Assembly: GCA_047974565.1 (NCBI GenBank)
Contig: JBKECN010000086.1
Span: 1 to 64,000 of the forward strand
Direction of reading: 5' to 3'
Source: JBDIAG01 sp047974565
GTDB lineage: Bacteria > Actinomycetota > Actinomycetes > Actinomycetales > CAWJMD01
DNA: 64,000 bases
The position numbers were made by a program, and so were the translations under genes. The notes beneath the pieces are model-generated. The model had not been told where the DNA came from. It searched no databases and worked only from the letters and a program-made list of their open reading frames with translations. Within the stretch, counting starts at the first letter, position 1. Each line of letters starts with the position of its first letter. Below are positions 50,886 to 60,249 of the stretch, piece after piece.

Positions 50886-51584
50886 ATGAGCGGGTTGCTC
50901 TCGCCGAACCAGTTCGCCGGCGACGACGGACAGGCCGATCCGGCGCTGGCCATCGCCCTGCAGCGCTACGGTCTCGGGGAGGTTCCCCTCCAGCAGGTGG
51001 TGGCTGCCTTGGCCGGCGCGCGGGTGCTGGTGCCGGTGGTGGCGGTGCTCGGTGAGTCCGGCGCGTCGTCCCTGACCGGGCTTACCTCTGACAAGAACGC
51101 CGACATGGCTCTGGTGCTGCTCAAAGGCGATCAGGGTCGGCAGGCGCTGCCACTGTTCAGCAGCCTGGCAACGTTGCAGCGCTGGAACCCGTCGGCGCGA
51201 CCGGTGCCCGTGGAGTCTCGCCGCGCGGCGCTGTCCGGGGTCGACGAAGGCTGCGAGACCCTCGTCGTGGACCCAGCAGGTCCGGTCACCGCGGTGCTCA
51301 ACCGTCCAGCCACCTGGGCGCTGGCTCAGGGGAGGCGCTGGCTGCCGTCCCCGGACGACCCGGACGTCCAAGCCGCGATCAAGGAGGCGCTGGGCGAGAT
51401 CGCAACCGTGCAGGAATGCCGCTGCGAACCGGGGGAGTCTGCCGAGTTGCGGCTCGTGGTGCGTCTCGTGCCAGGCCTGAACCGGACCCAGTTGGACCAG
51501 ACCACCACGCTTATCTCCACTGCTCTGAGCCGGGTCGAGGTCGTCGCCGAGCGGGTGGCATCGCTGGAGCTCAGACTTCGCTGA
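50886..51584 (+). CDS. SseB family protein
   Basis: 232 aa. The N-terminal SseB fold (ALIALQRYGLGEVPLQQVVA-like, VLVPVVAVL, DMALVLLKGDQGRQALPLFS SLATLQRW) is followed by a C-terminal domain (ALGEIATVQECRCEPGESAE). An SseB-like gene directly after priA is usual in actinobacteria; function unknown. No strong ribosome site before the ATG. Confidence 0.88.
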   Translation: MSGLLSPNQFAGDDGQADPALAIALQRYGLGEVPLQQVVAALAGARVLVPVVAVLGESGASSLTGLTSDKNADMALVLLKGDQGRQALPLFSSLATLQRWNPSARPVPVESRRAALSGVDEGCETLVVDPAGPVTAVLNRPATWALAQGRRWLPSPDDPDVQAAIKEALGEIATVQECRCEPGESAELRLVVRLVPGLNRTQLDQTTTLISTALSRVEVVAERVASLELRLR

Positions 51585-51626
51585 CCATGACTCGGCGTCC
51601 ATCGCCCCGCCGTTCTCGTCTTAAAA

Positions 51627-51646
51627 TATGAGATAGTCATCTCATA
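51627..51646. promoter_or_regulatory. Palindromic operator upstream of the methyltransferase gene
   Basis: TATGAGAT (51627-51634) and ATCTCATA (51639-51646) are perfect inverted arms around AGTC, in an AT-rich island (TTAAAATATGAG...). The form fits a dimeric repressor such as TetR or MarR. No regulator gene is next to it. Confidence 0.75.
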
Positions 51647-51721
51647 CTGTAGAACTCTATGCCACTCTGGGAGAGTGGGAGATCGACGTAACGACACCGA
51701 TCCACGCATGATTACGCTGCT

Positions 51722-52609
51722 GTGGCAGCGGATTTCATTCAGCACGGCCCGGCAGGGTATCCGGTGAGCGGCTACCTGCACGGGCATCATGAGTCGGTGC
51801 TCGCTTCCCACCGCAGTCGCACGGCCGCCAACTCCGCCGGCTACCTGCTCGAACACCTCGGTCCCGGCATGCGGATCCTCGACATCGGTTCCGGCCCGGG
51901 CACCATCACCTGCGACCTGGCCGAGATCGTGGCTCCTGGCGGTGGGCGGGTCACCGCGGTGGAGATCAGCGACGCTGCGCTCGATCTGACCCGGCGCGAG
52001 GCCGCCAAACGCGGGGTGCGCAATCTCGATCTCATGGTCGGCGACATTCATCGCCTCGACCTGCCGAACGACGGTTTCGACGTGGTGCACGCCCATCAGG
52101 TGTTGCAGCATGTCCCGAACCCCGTTGCGGCACTGCGGGAGATGATCAGGGTCGCGCGCGCAGGAGGGATCGTCGCGGCTCGCGACAGTGACTATGCAGC
52201 CTTCACCTGGTTTCCGGACGAGCCCGCGTTGACCCGATGGCTCGCTCTCTATGACCAGTTGGCCCGCCAAGCCGGGGGAGAGCCGAATGCCGGTCGGCAC
52301 TATCGCAGGTGGGCGCGGGCAGCGGGTCTCATCGACGTGACGATCACGTCCAGCAGTTGGTGTTATGCGGACGATAACTCGGTCGACTGGTGGGCCGGCG
52401 TGTGGGCAGAGCGTGTGCTCGCATCGGACTTTCGGTCCCGAGCCGAGGGCGCAGGCGTCAGACTCGATGAGCTGGAAGGGCTCTCACGTGGCTGGCGGAG
52501 ATGGGCGGGCCATCCCGATGCGCTCTTCACCGTGCCCTCGGTCGAGTTGCTCGCTGTCACCGACCCACCGGCTCAACGCTCGACCAGCGACATCATCGAC
52601 TCGTTGTAG
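51722..52609 (+). CDS. Class I SAM-dependent methyltransferase
   Basis: 295 aa. Motif I ILDIGSGPGTIT, motif II VTAVEISDAALDL, post-motif GDIHRLDLPNDGFDVVHAHQ VLQH and motif III. UbiE/COQ5-like group, substrate unknown. GTG start without good Shine-Dalgarno. Convergent with the aldo/keto reductase gene, their 3' ends overlapping by 37 nt. Probably controlled by the palindrome at 51627. Confidence 0.88.
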   Translation: MAADFIQHGPAGYPVSGYLHGHHESVLASHRSRTAANSAGYLLEHLGPGMRILDIGSGPGTITCDLAEIVAPGGGRVTAVEISDAALDLTRREAAKRGVRNLDLMVGDIHRLDLPNDGFDVVHAHQVLQHVPNPVAALREMIRVARAGGIVAARDSDYAAFTWFPDEPALTRWLALYDQLARQAGGEPNAGRHYRRWARAAGLIDVTITSSSWCYADDNSVDWWAGVWAERVLASDFRSRAEGAGVRLDELEGLSRGWRRWAGHPDALFTVPSVELLAVTDPPAQRSTSDIIDSL

Positions 52610-53556
52610 CGCTCGCCCTGAACGGGGATCTGCTCGGTCAGCCGGTCCAGATCGGCGACCTCGTCGGCAGACAGCGCCACCTGTGTGGCGGCGTTGTTCT
52701 CCTGGACCCGCTCGATCCGCCGGGTCCCTGGGATGGGGACGATCCACGGTTGCTGAGCCAGCAGCCAGGCGAGGGCCACCTGTCCGGGGGTGGCTCCTTT
52801 CTCGGCGGCCGCCTCGCGCACCCGCTCGACCAATGCCTCATTCGCGCTGAGGTTCTCGGCACTGAAACGGGGTACCCGGGTGCGCACATCGCCCTCGGTG
52901 AAGGACGCGGAGTTCACCGTCCCGGTGAGGAAACCCTTGCCGAGCGGACTGAAGGGCACGAAGCCGATGCCCAGTTCGGCCAGCGTAGGCAAGACGTGTG
53001 CTTCGGGGTCGCGGGTCCACAGCGAGTACTCGCTCTGCACCGCGGTCACCGGGAACACCGCATGGGCCCGTCGAATGGTGTTCGCGCCGGCCTCGGATAG
53101 CCCGAAGTGCCGCACCTTTCCCGCCTCGACGAGTTCTGCGACCGTGCCGGCCACCTCCTCGATCGGCACGTCCGGGTCGACCCGGTGCTGGTAGAAGAGG
53201 TCGATGACGTCCGTGCGCAGCCTGCGTAGCGAGGCGTCGGCGACCCGGCGGATCTGCTCCGGCCGCGAATCGAGCCCGACCATCTGGCCCCCCTCGATCC
53301 GCCATCCGAACTTGGTGGCGATGACGACCTCGTCCCTGATCGGTTCGAGCGCTTCCCCGACCAGTTCCTCGTTGACGTAGGGCCCGTAGACCTCCGCGGT
53401 GTCGAACAGCGTCACCCCGTTCGCGGCGGCCCCCCGCAGCACGCCGATCATGTCCTCCCGGCTGCCCGGGTTGGGGCCATAGCTCATCGACATGCCCATG
53501 CAACCAAGGCCGATCGCCGAGACCTTCAGGTTCTGTCCAAGGGTTCGTGTATGCAT
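52573..53556 (-). CDS. Aldo/keto reductase
   Basis: 327 aa. Conserved pieces: IGLGCMGMSMSYGP, LFDTAEVYGPYVNEELVGEAL (Asp/Tyr of the tetrad), VIATKFGW (Lys), YQHRVDPDVPIEEVAG (His), and PIPGTRRIERVQENN for NADPH. Close to the YhdN/AKR13-type group. The start is fixed by a TACGGT box six bases before the ATG. Confidence 0.93.
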   Translation of the reverse strand: MHTRTLGQNLKVSAIGLGCMGMSMSYGPNPGSREDMIGVLRGAAANGVTLFDTAEVYGPYVNEELVGEALEPIRDEVVIATKFGWRIEGGQMVGLDSRPEQIRRVADASLRRLRTDVIDLFYQHRVDPDVPIEEVAGTVAELVEAGKVRHFGLSEAGANTIRRAHAVFPVTAVQSEYSLWTRDPEAHVLPTLAELGIGFVPFSPLGKGFLTGTVNSASFTEGDVRTRVPRFSAENLSANEALVERVREAAAEKGATPGQVALAWLLAQQPWIVPIPGTRRIERVQENNAATQVALSADEVADLDRLTEQIPVQGERYNESMMSLVER

Positions 53557-53562
53557 GGCTCG

Positions 53563-53568
53563 ACCGTA
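53563..53568 (-). promoter_or_regulatory. -10 element TACGGT, leaderless start of the aldo/keto reductase
   Basis: TACGGT on the minus strand, six bases, then the ATG at 53556. Confidence 0.45.
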
Positions 53569-53660
53569 CGGCGGCCCGGATGGACGTGACAGGTACTGCT
53601 GGTACCCGCCTGGTGTCCATGGACAGGGACACCTGGCCCAGGTTGCCGTGGCACCGTCCC

Positions 53661-53770
53661 GCGCCAACCGCGCCGACCAAACGTCACCCTGGTGACGAAG
53701 TGCAGCCGATGGCCACGGTAGAGGTCACCTTTCACCGCCAAACGTGACCCTGGTGACGTTTGGCGGGGAC
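53661..53770. repeat. 110-bp direct repeat, copy A
   Basis: Nearly identical to 53811-53920 (about six differences). It contains the palindromes CGTCACCCTGGTGACG and CCAAACGT..ACGTTTGG. It is part of the 484-nt gap 53557-54040, which holds no gene. Confidence 0.9.
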
Positions 53771-53810
53771 AGGCACGCCACCCACGCCACCCGCGCCACC
53801 AGCATCACCC

Positions 53811-53920
53811 GCGCCAACCGCACCGGCCAAACGTGACCCTGGTGACGAAGTGCAGCCGATGGCCACGGTAGAAGTCACCTTTCACTGCCAAACGTGACCC
53901 TGGTGACGTTTGGCGGGGAT
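53811..53920. repeat. 110-bp direct repeat, copy B
   Basis: Second copy at a 150-nt period. CGTGACCCTGGTGACG replaces copy A's first palindrome, and a partial third end (GGTGACGTTGGCGGGGA) follows at 53932-53948. Hairpin-forming arms CCAAACGT/ACGTTTGG occur at 53888-53913. Confidence 0.9.
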
Positions 53921-54040
53921 GACGCCGCCTTGGTGACGTTGGCGGGGACCAGCGAGCCCGACCTCCTAGCCCCGCGAGGCCCGCTGCCCCGACGCAACCG
54001 GCTCCGAGAGCAGCAGGTGCTGAGCCTGTGAGATCGACGC

Positions 54041-55594
54041 TCAGTCCTGCGCCCGGATCTCGCCGTCACGCAGCGCGGGGGCGGCGACCACGAATCCGTC
54101 CGGACGCACCAGGTACAGCCGCTCGGCGCTGAACGGGCCGGATGGGGTGGGCTCGTGTCGCACCGGTCTCTCCAGCCAGGCCGGCAGCGTGCCCTTGCCA
54201 TCCGGCGGTGGCGACGGGTCGCCGGGGCGCGCCTGCGGGACGGCGCCGTAGCTGTGCAACTGCCAGCTGAAAGTCCGCAAGGCCGCCTGGTTTTCACCCA
54301 CCGGCGGGAGCCGACGACCTACCACCGGGTCATCCGCCCACTCCGGCACGCCACTGCCGGTCGTCACCGGATACCGGATCCGGTATTGCCCGATCAGTCC
54401 GGCCGCCCGATGACCGGCACCCGATCCGACGATCCGCGGCACCAGGAGGCCCGCGACCCGGCCGAACCGCCGCCGCAGACCGGCGGCCATCCGTCCCGGT
54501 CGCCCCACAATCCCGAAGAGCCGGTCGGTGGCGTTGATCAGGTGTTCGGCGACGGGACGCCGTTCCCGCTCATACAGGTCGACTGCGGCGGCGTCCCGGA
54601 TACCGGCGTGAATATCACCCAGCAGGTTCGCCAGATTGTGAGCGTCCTGCAGGCCGGTGTTCATGCCCTGACCGCCCACCGGGGAATGCACATGCGCGGC
54701 ATCGCCAGCGAGGAAGACCGGGCCGATCCGGAAGTGGCGGGCCACCCGATGGTGCACCTGATACGTGGAGAACCACTCGACCGACCGGGCCGTGATCCCC
54801 AGATCGCTGCCCGCCACCGCCAAGGCCTCGTCCTGCCTGATGGACTCTCCAGACGCCAGCGAGATGAGCCGAACATGACCGTTCGGGCCGATGGGGAAAC
54901 TGATCCCGAAACTCACGTGCCCGAAGTGCAGACTGACCTCGTGGTCGGGAACACCGGTGGCCCCCCGCAGGTCCGCGACCCAGAACCGGGCCTCATCGGT
55001 GACACCCTCGAACGGGACGTCGAGCTGATGCCGGACGGGCGAGCCGGCACCGTCCGCGCCGATGCACCAACGAGCCCGGATCCGGTACAACCCGTCCGGC
55101 CCGTCGACCAAGGCGATGACCGGCCCAGGCTCAACGGCAGCGAGATGGGTCGGATCGGCACCCGGCGGGGCATCGGGCATCTGGATCTCGATCACTCGGT
55201 GTCCGAAGCGCAGGTCGGCGTCGCGTTGGCGCAGCGTGCGCACCAGCAACTCCTCGTTGTGGCTCTGCTCGAAGATCGCCAGCCCCGGGAACCGGGTCGC
55301 ACCACGCTGAGCGCCGCGCACATCGACCCCGGCGCTGCGCCCGCCGATCTGGACCCCACGCGCCGGGTTCGCCCGGGCCGCGATCTCCTCGGCCAGGCCC
55401 AACTGATCGTAGATCTCCATCGAGCGGGCCTGCACGGCCAGTGCTCTGGACTCGCGGGTGGGACCGGACTTGGTATCCAGGACGATCGCGGGTACGTCCC
55501 GGTGGCTCAGTACCAGCCCGGCCATCAGCCCGGTGGGGCCGGCGCCGACGACGAGCACCTCGGTGTCGTGACAGGGCAACTCGTCGATACGCAT
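54041..55594 (-). CDS. FAD-dependent aromatic monooxygenase (PheA/TfdB type)
   Basis: 517 aa. N-terminal FAD motif EVLVVGAGPTGLMAGLVLS, the RARS-like SRALAVQARSMEIYD, WCIGADGAGSPVR (DG motif) and FLAGDAAHVHSPVGGQGMNT GLQDA (GD motif). Group A flavin hydroxylase that uses NADPH and O2 on an aromatic or polyketide substrate. The C-terminal thioredoxin-like part is short. An MFS gene lies 9 nt upstream, so the two form an operon; detoxification is possible. Confidence 0.92.
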   Translation of the reverse strand: MRIDELPCHDTEVLVVGAGPTGLMAGLVLSHRDVPAIVLDTKSGPTRESRALAVQARSMEIYDQLGLAEEIAARANPARGVQIGGRSAGVDVRGAQRGATRFPGLAIFEQSHNEELLVRTLRQRDADLRFGHRVIEIQMPDAPPGADPTHLAAVEPGPVIALVDGPDGLYRIRARWCIGADGAGSPVRHQLDVPFEGVTDEARFWVADLRGATGVPDHEVSLHFGHVSFGISFPIGPNGHVRLISLASGESIRQDEALAVAGSDLGITARSVEWFSTYQVHHRVARHFRIGPVFLAGDAAHVHSPVGGQGMNTGLQDAHNLANLLGDIHAGIRDAAAVDLYERERRPVAEHLINATDRLFGIVGRPGRMAAGLRRRFGRVAGLLVPRIVGSGAGHRAAGLIGQYRIRYPVTTGSGVPEWADDPVVGRRLPPVGENQAALRTFSWQLHSYGAVPQARPGDPSPPPDGKGTLPAWLERPVRHEPTPSGPFSAERLYLVRPDGFVVAAPALRDGEIRAQD

Positions 55595-55603
55595 TCCCCT
55601 ATC

Positions 55604-56815
55604 TCACTGCTCCGCGGAGGCCTCGGGCAAGATGACCCGGCTCGCGGAACGAGCCACCAGCGCGAAGCCGGCCACAGCCAGCACTCCACCGACCACGGCC
55701 ACGGCCACCGGTCCGGCTCCGGCCCCGAAGCGGTCCATCATGACTCCCGCGTAGGGCCCAGCCACGGCACCGCCGGTGGTGAGCGCGGATCCGTGCCAGC
55801 CCAGGGCGGTTCCCCGTCGGTTGGCGGGAGCGGCTTCGGTGACCACCTCGGCGGTGGCGACGATCACCGGCGCGCACAGGAAACCCGCCACGAGAACGGC
55901 CGCGGACATCGCCGGCACCGAGTGCATCAGGGCCAAGGGTGCGGTGCAGACCGCCAGGCCGAGCAGCAACCAGGCCGGCGAGGGCGGCGAACGCAACTGG
56001 CCATACACGAGTGCCCCGAGGATGGAGCCGACACTCCACACTGCGAAGACGATCCCGGTCTGGGGCAGGGCGTCGAGTTCGCGCAGCCGCGCGAAGATCG
56101 ACACGTCGGTACCGAACAGCACGATGGCCGCTCCGGTACACACCACCAGGGCCGCGACGAGGCGGGCCGACACCCAGGCGCGTGGGTCCGCGGCCCCGGC
56201 AACCGTCGCGTCCTCGCCCTCGCCGACCAGTGCCGGGTTGTAGGCGTACAGGGCCACGCCGGCGACGCACGCAGTGACCGCCAGCCCGCGTAACGCCACC
56301 CCCGGGGAGTAGCTCGTGGCCACCCACGCCACCAGGGCCGGTGCGGTCATGAAGGTCAGCTCCACGCCGATGGAGTCCAGGCTCAGCACGGTGCGCCGGC
56401 GCTCGACGGGCACGGCGGCCACCAGCGCCTGCCGGATCGCGCTGAACGAAGGAAGAGTGAAGATGCCGATGACGAAGGCCAGGATCGCCAGCGGCCAATA
56501 GCCCGCCACCGAGGCCACCGCATACCCGACGGTCTCCACCAGGATCGGCGCACGCAGGGCAGGACGTAGTCCGACCTGGTCGACCCGTCGACCCCGCCAG
56601 GGTGCTCCCAGTGCGTGGCCGATGGTGAGCGCGGTCATCACCAAGCCCGCGGCCGCGTAGCTGCGGTCCAGGCTCTCCACCACGTAGAAGGTCATGGCGA
56701 GCCCGCCCGCCGCAGGTACCCGGACGAAGATGCCCAGCAGGAGCAGCACAGCGACCCGGCGGTCGCTGAGCACCTCGCGGTAGGCGGCCCAGGTCACAAA
56801 CGGACATGGTGACAC
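55604..56815 (-). CDS. MFS transporter
   Basis: 403 aa with 12 predicted helices. LLLGIFVRVPAAGGLAMTFY at helix 1 and VSARLVAALVVCTGAAIVLF mid-protein. Looks like the actinobacterial multidrug group that starts YREVLSDRRV. GTG start chosen; a later GTG (56794) in frame is possible. Stop lies 9 nt before the monooxygenase ATG. Confidence 0.85.
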   Translation of the reverse strand: MSPCPFVTWAAYREVLSDRRVAVLLLLGIFVRVPAAGGLAMTFYVVESLDRSYAAAGLVMTALTIGHALGAPWRGRRVDQVGLRPALRAPILVETVGYAVASVAGYWPLAILAFVIGIFTLPSFSAIRQALVAAVPVERRRTVLSLDSIGVELTFMTAPALVAWVATSYSPGVALRGLAVTACVAGVALYAYNPALVGEGEDATVAGAADPRAWVSARLVAALVVCTGAAIVLFGTDVSIFARLRELDALPQTGIVFAVWSVGSILGALVYGQLRSPPSPAWLLLGLAVCTAPLALMHSVPAMSAAVLVAGFLCAPVIVATAEVVTEAAPANRRGTALGWHGSALTTGGAVAGPYAGVMMDRFGAGAGPVAVAVVGGVLAVAGFALVARSASRVILPEASAEQ

Positions 56816-57155
56816 GAGGCGGGGACCGCAGTCGTGCGGATTTCTCGCGGCACGGCGACGTCCTGATGCCGGCCCCGTGGTTGCGGCCTGGTGGTCTGGC
56901 CGGAGGTGCTGGCCTGGTCGTCCTGCCCGTTCTCCCGTCCGCTAGCTCGGCCGCCAGCCCCGATGGTGATCGCGATCGGGCGGGTAAGCCGCATCGTGCA
57001 GAGCAAGAGCCAGGGCGAGATATCGCAAGACCGCAGGGTCCAGCTCCACCGTGCCCTGGCCACGGCAGGCCGCTGCACGCCGCCGGGGGCGCTCAAACGG
57101 GGCATGAGGGTCTATGGCGACAGTTCGAGGCTCGCTGCCGGACGCCGAGGGCACC
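56816..57155. other. Intergenic region, doubtful small frame
   Basis: 340 nt between the MFS start and the ybdD-like gene's end. A minus-strand frame 56942-57154 (70 codons, with DPAVLRYLALALALHDAAYP) has a protein-like stretch but no ribosome site or recognised family, so it is not called. Confidence 0.35.
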
Positions 57156-57407
57156 TCAGCAGCATCGGCTCCCCGGATCGACGGACTGTTCGTCCTGGTG
57201 ACGGCGCCAGAACTCGCGCTCGCTCAGCAACGGTTCGCCGGGGTGCGTCCGCCGGTGGTGCTCGGCGTATCGCTCGTACGCGTCCGCACCGACCACGGCG
57301 CGCACATACCAGCGGACCCACGACCAGGCGCCGGTCAGTGTCGCTCGCGTCGGGGAGCCGGAGTCCGAGACAGAACCGGAGTCCGAGACAGAACGGGACA
57401 GGGCCAT
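57156..57407 (-). CDS. YbdD/YjiX-like partner of CstA (DUF466)
   Basis: 83 aa. RWYVRAVVGADAYERYAEHH RRTHPGEPLLSEREFWRRH and the end PGSRCC match the CstA-associated small protein family, some members of which end in Cys or selenocysteine. Only 4 nt after cstA. The longer N-terminus has a duplicated SVSDSGS stretch. Confidence 0.9.
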   Translation of the reverse strand: MALSRSVSDSGSVSDSGSPTRATLTGAWSWVRWYVRAVVGADAYERYAEHHRRTHPGEPLLSEREFWRRHQDEQSVDPGSRCC

Positions 57408-57411
57408 GGCG

Positions 57412-59709
57412 TCAGTGGTGGGTGCGTCCGGTCGGCGTGGGATCCAGGCCGGCGTCGTCCCACATCCGCAGCACCTCCTTCTCGGCCTCGGTGGCCACGA
57501 ATCCCTTGGGCGCGAAGATGTGCGAGTCCACGGCCGGGGTCTGACTCGTGGTCACCTCACCGGTGCGCAGTGCCCGCACGACCACGACCACGGCGGCCGC
57601 CACGACGATCAGCACGAGCACGGCGAAGATGATCGACAGGGTGCCCTGCACGAAGGTGTTGAAAACCACCTGATCCATCTGCTGAGGGGAGGTCGCCGGC
57701 GCCAGGAGCTCGCCGTTGTCAGCGGCTTGGGAGAACACCGCGTGCTGCTGCCAGTAGCCGATCTTGGGGTTGCTGCTGAAGATCTTCTCCCAGCTGGCGG
57801 TGAGGGTGACCACCAGGTCCCACACCAGGGGGATACCCGGAATCCAGGCCCACTTCACCAGACCCTGTTTGATGACGATCGTGGTGACCACGGTGAGGGC
57901 GATCGCGGCCAACAACTGGTTGGCGATCCCGAACAGCGGGAAGAGCGTGTAGATGCCGCCGAGCGGGTCCCGCACGCCCATCACCAGGATGGAACCCCAG
58001 CCGAGCACGATGAGCGCCGAGCACAGCCACGCCCCAACCGTCCAGGACGGGTCCTTGAAACGGCTCATGCCGGGGATGTTGCCGATCGTGTCGGAGAGCA
58101 TGAACCGCGCCACCCGGGTGCCGGCGTCGACGGTGGTGAGGATGAACAGCGCCTCGAACATGACCGCGAAGTGGTACCAGAAGGCCTTCATGCTGGCCCC
58201 GCCGAAGATGGCCATCACCTCGGACATCCCGAAGGCCAGGGTGGGGGCGCCGCCGGTGCGCGAGATGATCGTCTCCTCGCCCACCCCCTCGGCGGCGTGC
58301 GCCAGGACGGCGGGGTCCATCGGTGGCAGCGGCTGCCCACCCGGAGACACCAGCCCGAGCGAGTTGACATAGGCCGCAGCGGTTTCCGGGGTGGCGGTGC
58401 CGGTGCCGCCGGAGGTCAGGGCTGCCGATGCGTTCATCGCGAAGTACACGTGCTGATCGATGCTGACCGCCGCGACCAGAGCCATGATCGCCACGAAGGA
58501 CTCGGTGAGCATGCCGCCGTACCCGATCAGCCGAGCCTGGCTCTCCTTCTCCAGCAGCTTGGGTGTGGTGCCGGAGGAGATCAGCGCGTGGAAGCCGGAC
58601 AGGGCTCCGCAGGCGATGGTGATGAAGAGGAAGGGGAACAGGTCGCCGGCAAAGGCAGGCCCGGTGCCCTCGCGTCCGAACTCGGTCAGCGCCGGCATCT
58701 GCACCACGGGCGCGGCGACGATGATGCCGAGGGCGAGCAGGACGATCGTGCCCACCTTCATGAAGGTCGACAGATAGTCCCGGGGGGCCAGCAGCAGCCA
58801 CACCGGCAGCACCGAGGCGGCGAAGCCGTACAGGCACAGGGCAATCGCCAAGGTGAGTTTGTCCAGGGTGAACACCTCGGCCCAGGTCGGGTTGGCGGCC
58901 ACCCACCCGCCGGAGATGATCGCCATCACCAGCAGGACGACACCGATGGCCGAGCACTCCATCACCGCTCCGGGCCGCAGGAAGCGCAGGTACACGCCCA
59001 TGAACAGGGCGATCGGGATCGTCATGGCGACCGAGAAGACACCCCAGGGGCTCTCGGCGAGAGCGCCGATGACGACGATGCCCAGCACCGCGATGAGGAT
59101 GATCATGATCGCCAGCACTGCGATCAGCGCGGCGATGCCTCCGATCGTGCCAAGCTCGTCCCGAGCCATCTGGCCGAGTGAACGGCCGCGTCGTCGCATC
59201 GACAGGTGCAGCACCATGTAGTCCTGGACGGCCCCGGCGAAGACCACCCCGATGATGATCCACATCGTGCCGGGCAGGTATCCCATCTGCGCGGCCAGCA
59301 CCGGCCCGACCAACGGCCCGGCGCCGGCGACGGCCGCGAAGTGGTGGCCGAAAAGCACCCGCCGGTCGGTGGGCATGTAGTCCCGGCCGTTGTCCAGTTC
59401 CTCGGCGGGGGTGGCGCGCCGGTCGTCCGGGCGCAGCACCCGGTCCTGGATGAGCCGGGCGTAGAAGCGGAAGGCGATCAGGTACGTGCACACGGCCGCG
59501 GCCACGAACCACACCGCGTTGACCTGCTCGCCGCGCACCAGGGCGATCATCGTCCAGCCGGCCGCCCCCAGGACCGCCAGCGCGAGGAAGGTCACCCGGG
59601 ACAGCACCGAGCGGGACGGCGGCTCGACCACTCCCACCGGAGGCTTCGTCGGATCGGTGTACAGAAGCTCGGCCCCGCCGCTGGTGTGTTGCTTGGCGAT
59701 CGTCGACAT
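57412..59709 (-). CDS. cstA: Carbon starvation protein CstA, pyruvate/peptide transporter
   Basis: 765 aa, usual length, about 16-18 membrane helices. Hallmarks: GHHFAAVAGAGPLVGPVLAA QMGYLPG, LHLSMRRRGRSLGQMARDEL G, ALSGFHALISSGTTPKLL, EALFILTTVDAGTRVARFML. CstA and its YbdD-like partner take up pyruvate or peptides on carbon limitation. ATG 59709 has GAGGGG upstream and is preferred over the open frame beyond. Confidence 0.95.
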   Translation of the reverse strand: MSTIAKQHTSGGAELLYTDPTKPPVGVVEPPSRSVLSRVTFLALAVLGAAGWTMIALVRGEQVNAVWFVAAAVCTYLIAFRFYARLIQDRVLRPDDRRATPAEELDNGRDYMPTDRRVLFGHHFAAVAGAGPLVGPVLAAQMGYLPGTMWIIIGVVFAGAVQDYMVLHLSMRRRGRSLGQMARDELGTIGGIAALIAVLAIMIILIAVLGIVVIGALAESPWGVFSVAMTIPIALFMGVYLRFLRPGAVMECSAIGVVLLVMAIISGGWVAANPTWAEVFTLDKLTLAIALCLYGFAASVLPVWLLLAPRDYLSTFMKVGTIVLLALGIIVAAPVVQMPALTEFGREGTGPAFAGDLFPFLFITIACGALSGFHALISSGTTPKLLEKESQARLIGYGGMLTESFVAIMALVAAVSIDQHVYFAMNASAALTSGGTGTATPETAAAYVNSLGLVSPGGQPLPPMDPAVLAHAAEGVGEETIISRTGGAPTLAFGMSEVMAIFGGASMKAFWYHFAVMFEALFILTTVDAGTRVARFMLSDTIGNIPGMSRFKDPSWTVGAWLCSALIVLGWGSILVMGVRDPLGGIYTLFPLFGIANQLLAAIALTVVTTIVIKQGLVKWAWIPGIPLVWDLVVTLTASWEKIFSSNPKIGYWQQHAVFSQAADNGELLAPATSPQQMDQVVFNTFVQGTLSIIFAVLVLIVVAAAVVVVVRALRTGEVTTSQTPAVDSHIFAPKGFVATEAEKEVLRMWDDAGLDPTPTGRTHH

Positions 59710-60249
59710 GCCGTGGTTCCCCTCAAGACGCGAGCGGCCCCGATGCCGCTGGCAGGCACCGTATTCCGCGCCAACCCCTATCCGGGAGATCGGGCAACCC
59801 GGACGTCTAACCGTTGCCGGAATGTTGCGAAACGTCAGACTGTTACCCACAGGATGGGAGCCCGGCGTGCTCGCCCGGTTCTCGTCTCGTCGCCGCTTCG
59901 TTACCCGCTCGTGTGGGCCGGTTCGCCAGTGCTGGCGGCGTGGACGAACCTGCTAGCATTGTCGGTTGGTCGAGGTGTTTCCCTCGTGCTGAACCCGTTG
60001 GTGATCGGCCCGAATGGGCCAGAATCGTCGGGCGGGTGATGCACGCTCGGGTACCCACGGCCCGCAAAGCGGAGGACTCCTCCCACCCGCACCCGCTTCT
60101 GGCGGTCGGGTCCGGTTGCCAGGCCGGCGCCTGAAGGCGTCGGTCCTGTGTGGCATCTGCCCAGCGCAACCATCGAGTCCTCCGGTGAGCGGCACGAACT
60201 CCGGGCACCCGCCCGTGCATGGCACCACCCACCGTCAGAGGAGAACCAC
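59710..60249 (+). promoter_or_regulatory. cstA/infC intergenic region with probable infC leader
   Basis: 540 nt without a gene. A likely -10, TAGCAT at 59954-59959 (from CTGCTAGCATTG), directs rightwards; no good -35. The following 290 nt are GC-rich and can fold (GCGGGTGATGCAC, GCACCCGCTTCTGGCGG, GGCGCCTGAAGGCGTC), consistent with a structured IF3/ribosomal-protein leader. The exact leader type was not identified. Confidence 0.45.

Noticed and set aside
56942..57154. 70-codon minus-strand frame in the ybdD/MFS gap
   Set aside because: Contains a protein-like segment but no ribosome site, homologue or conserved boundary; left as a note.
57156..57407. Selenocysteine at the end of the YbdD-like protein
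   Set aside because: The terminal residues are both encoded by Cys codons before a TAA/TGA stop and no downstream Cys codon or clear SECIS hairpin was identified.
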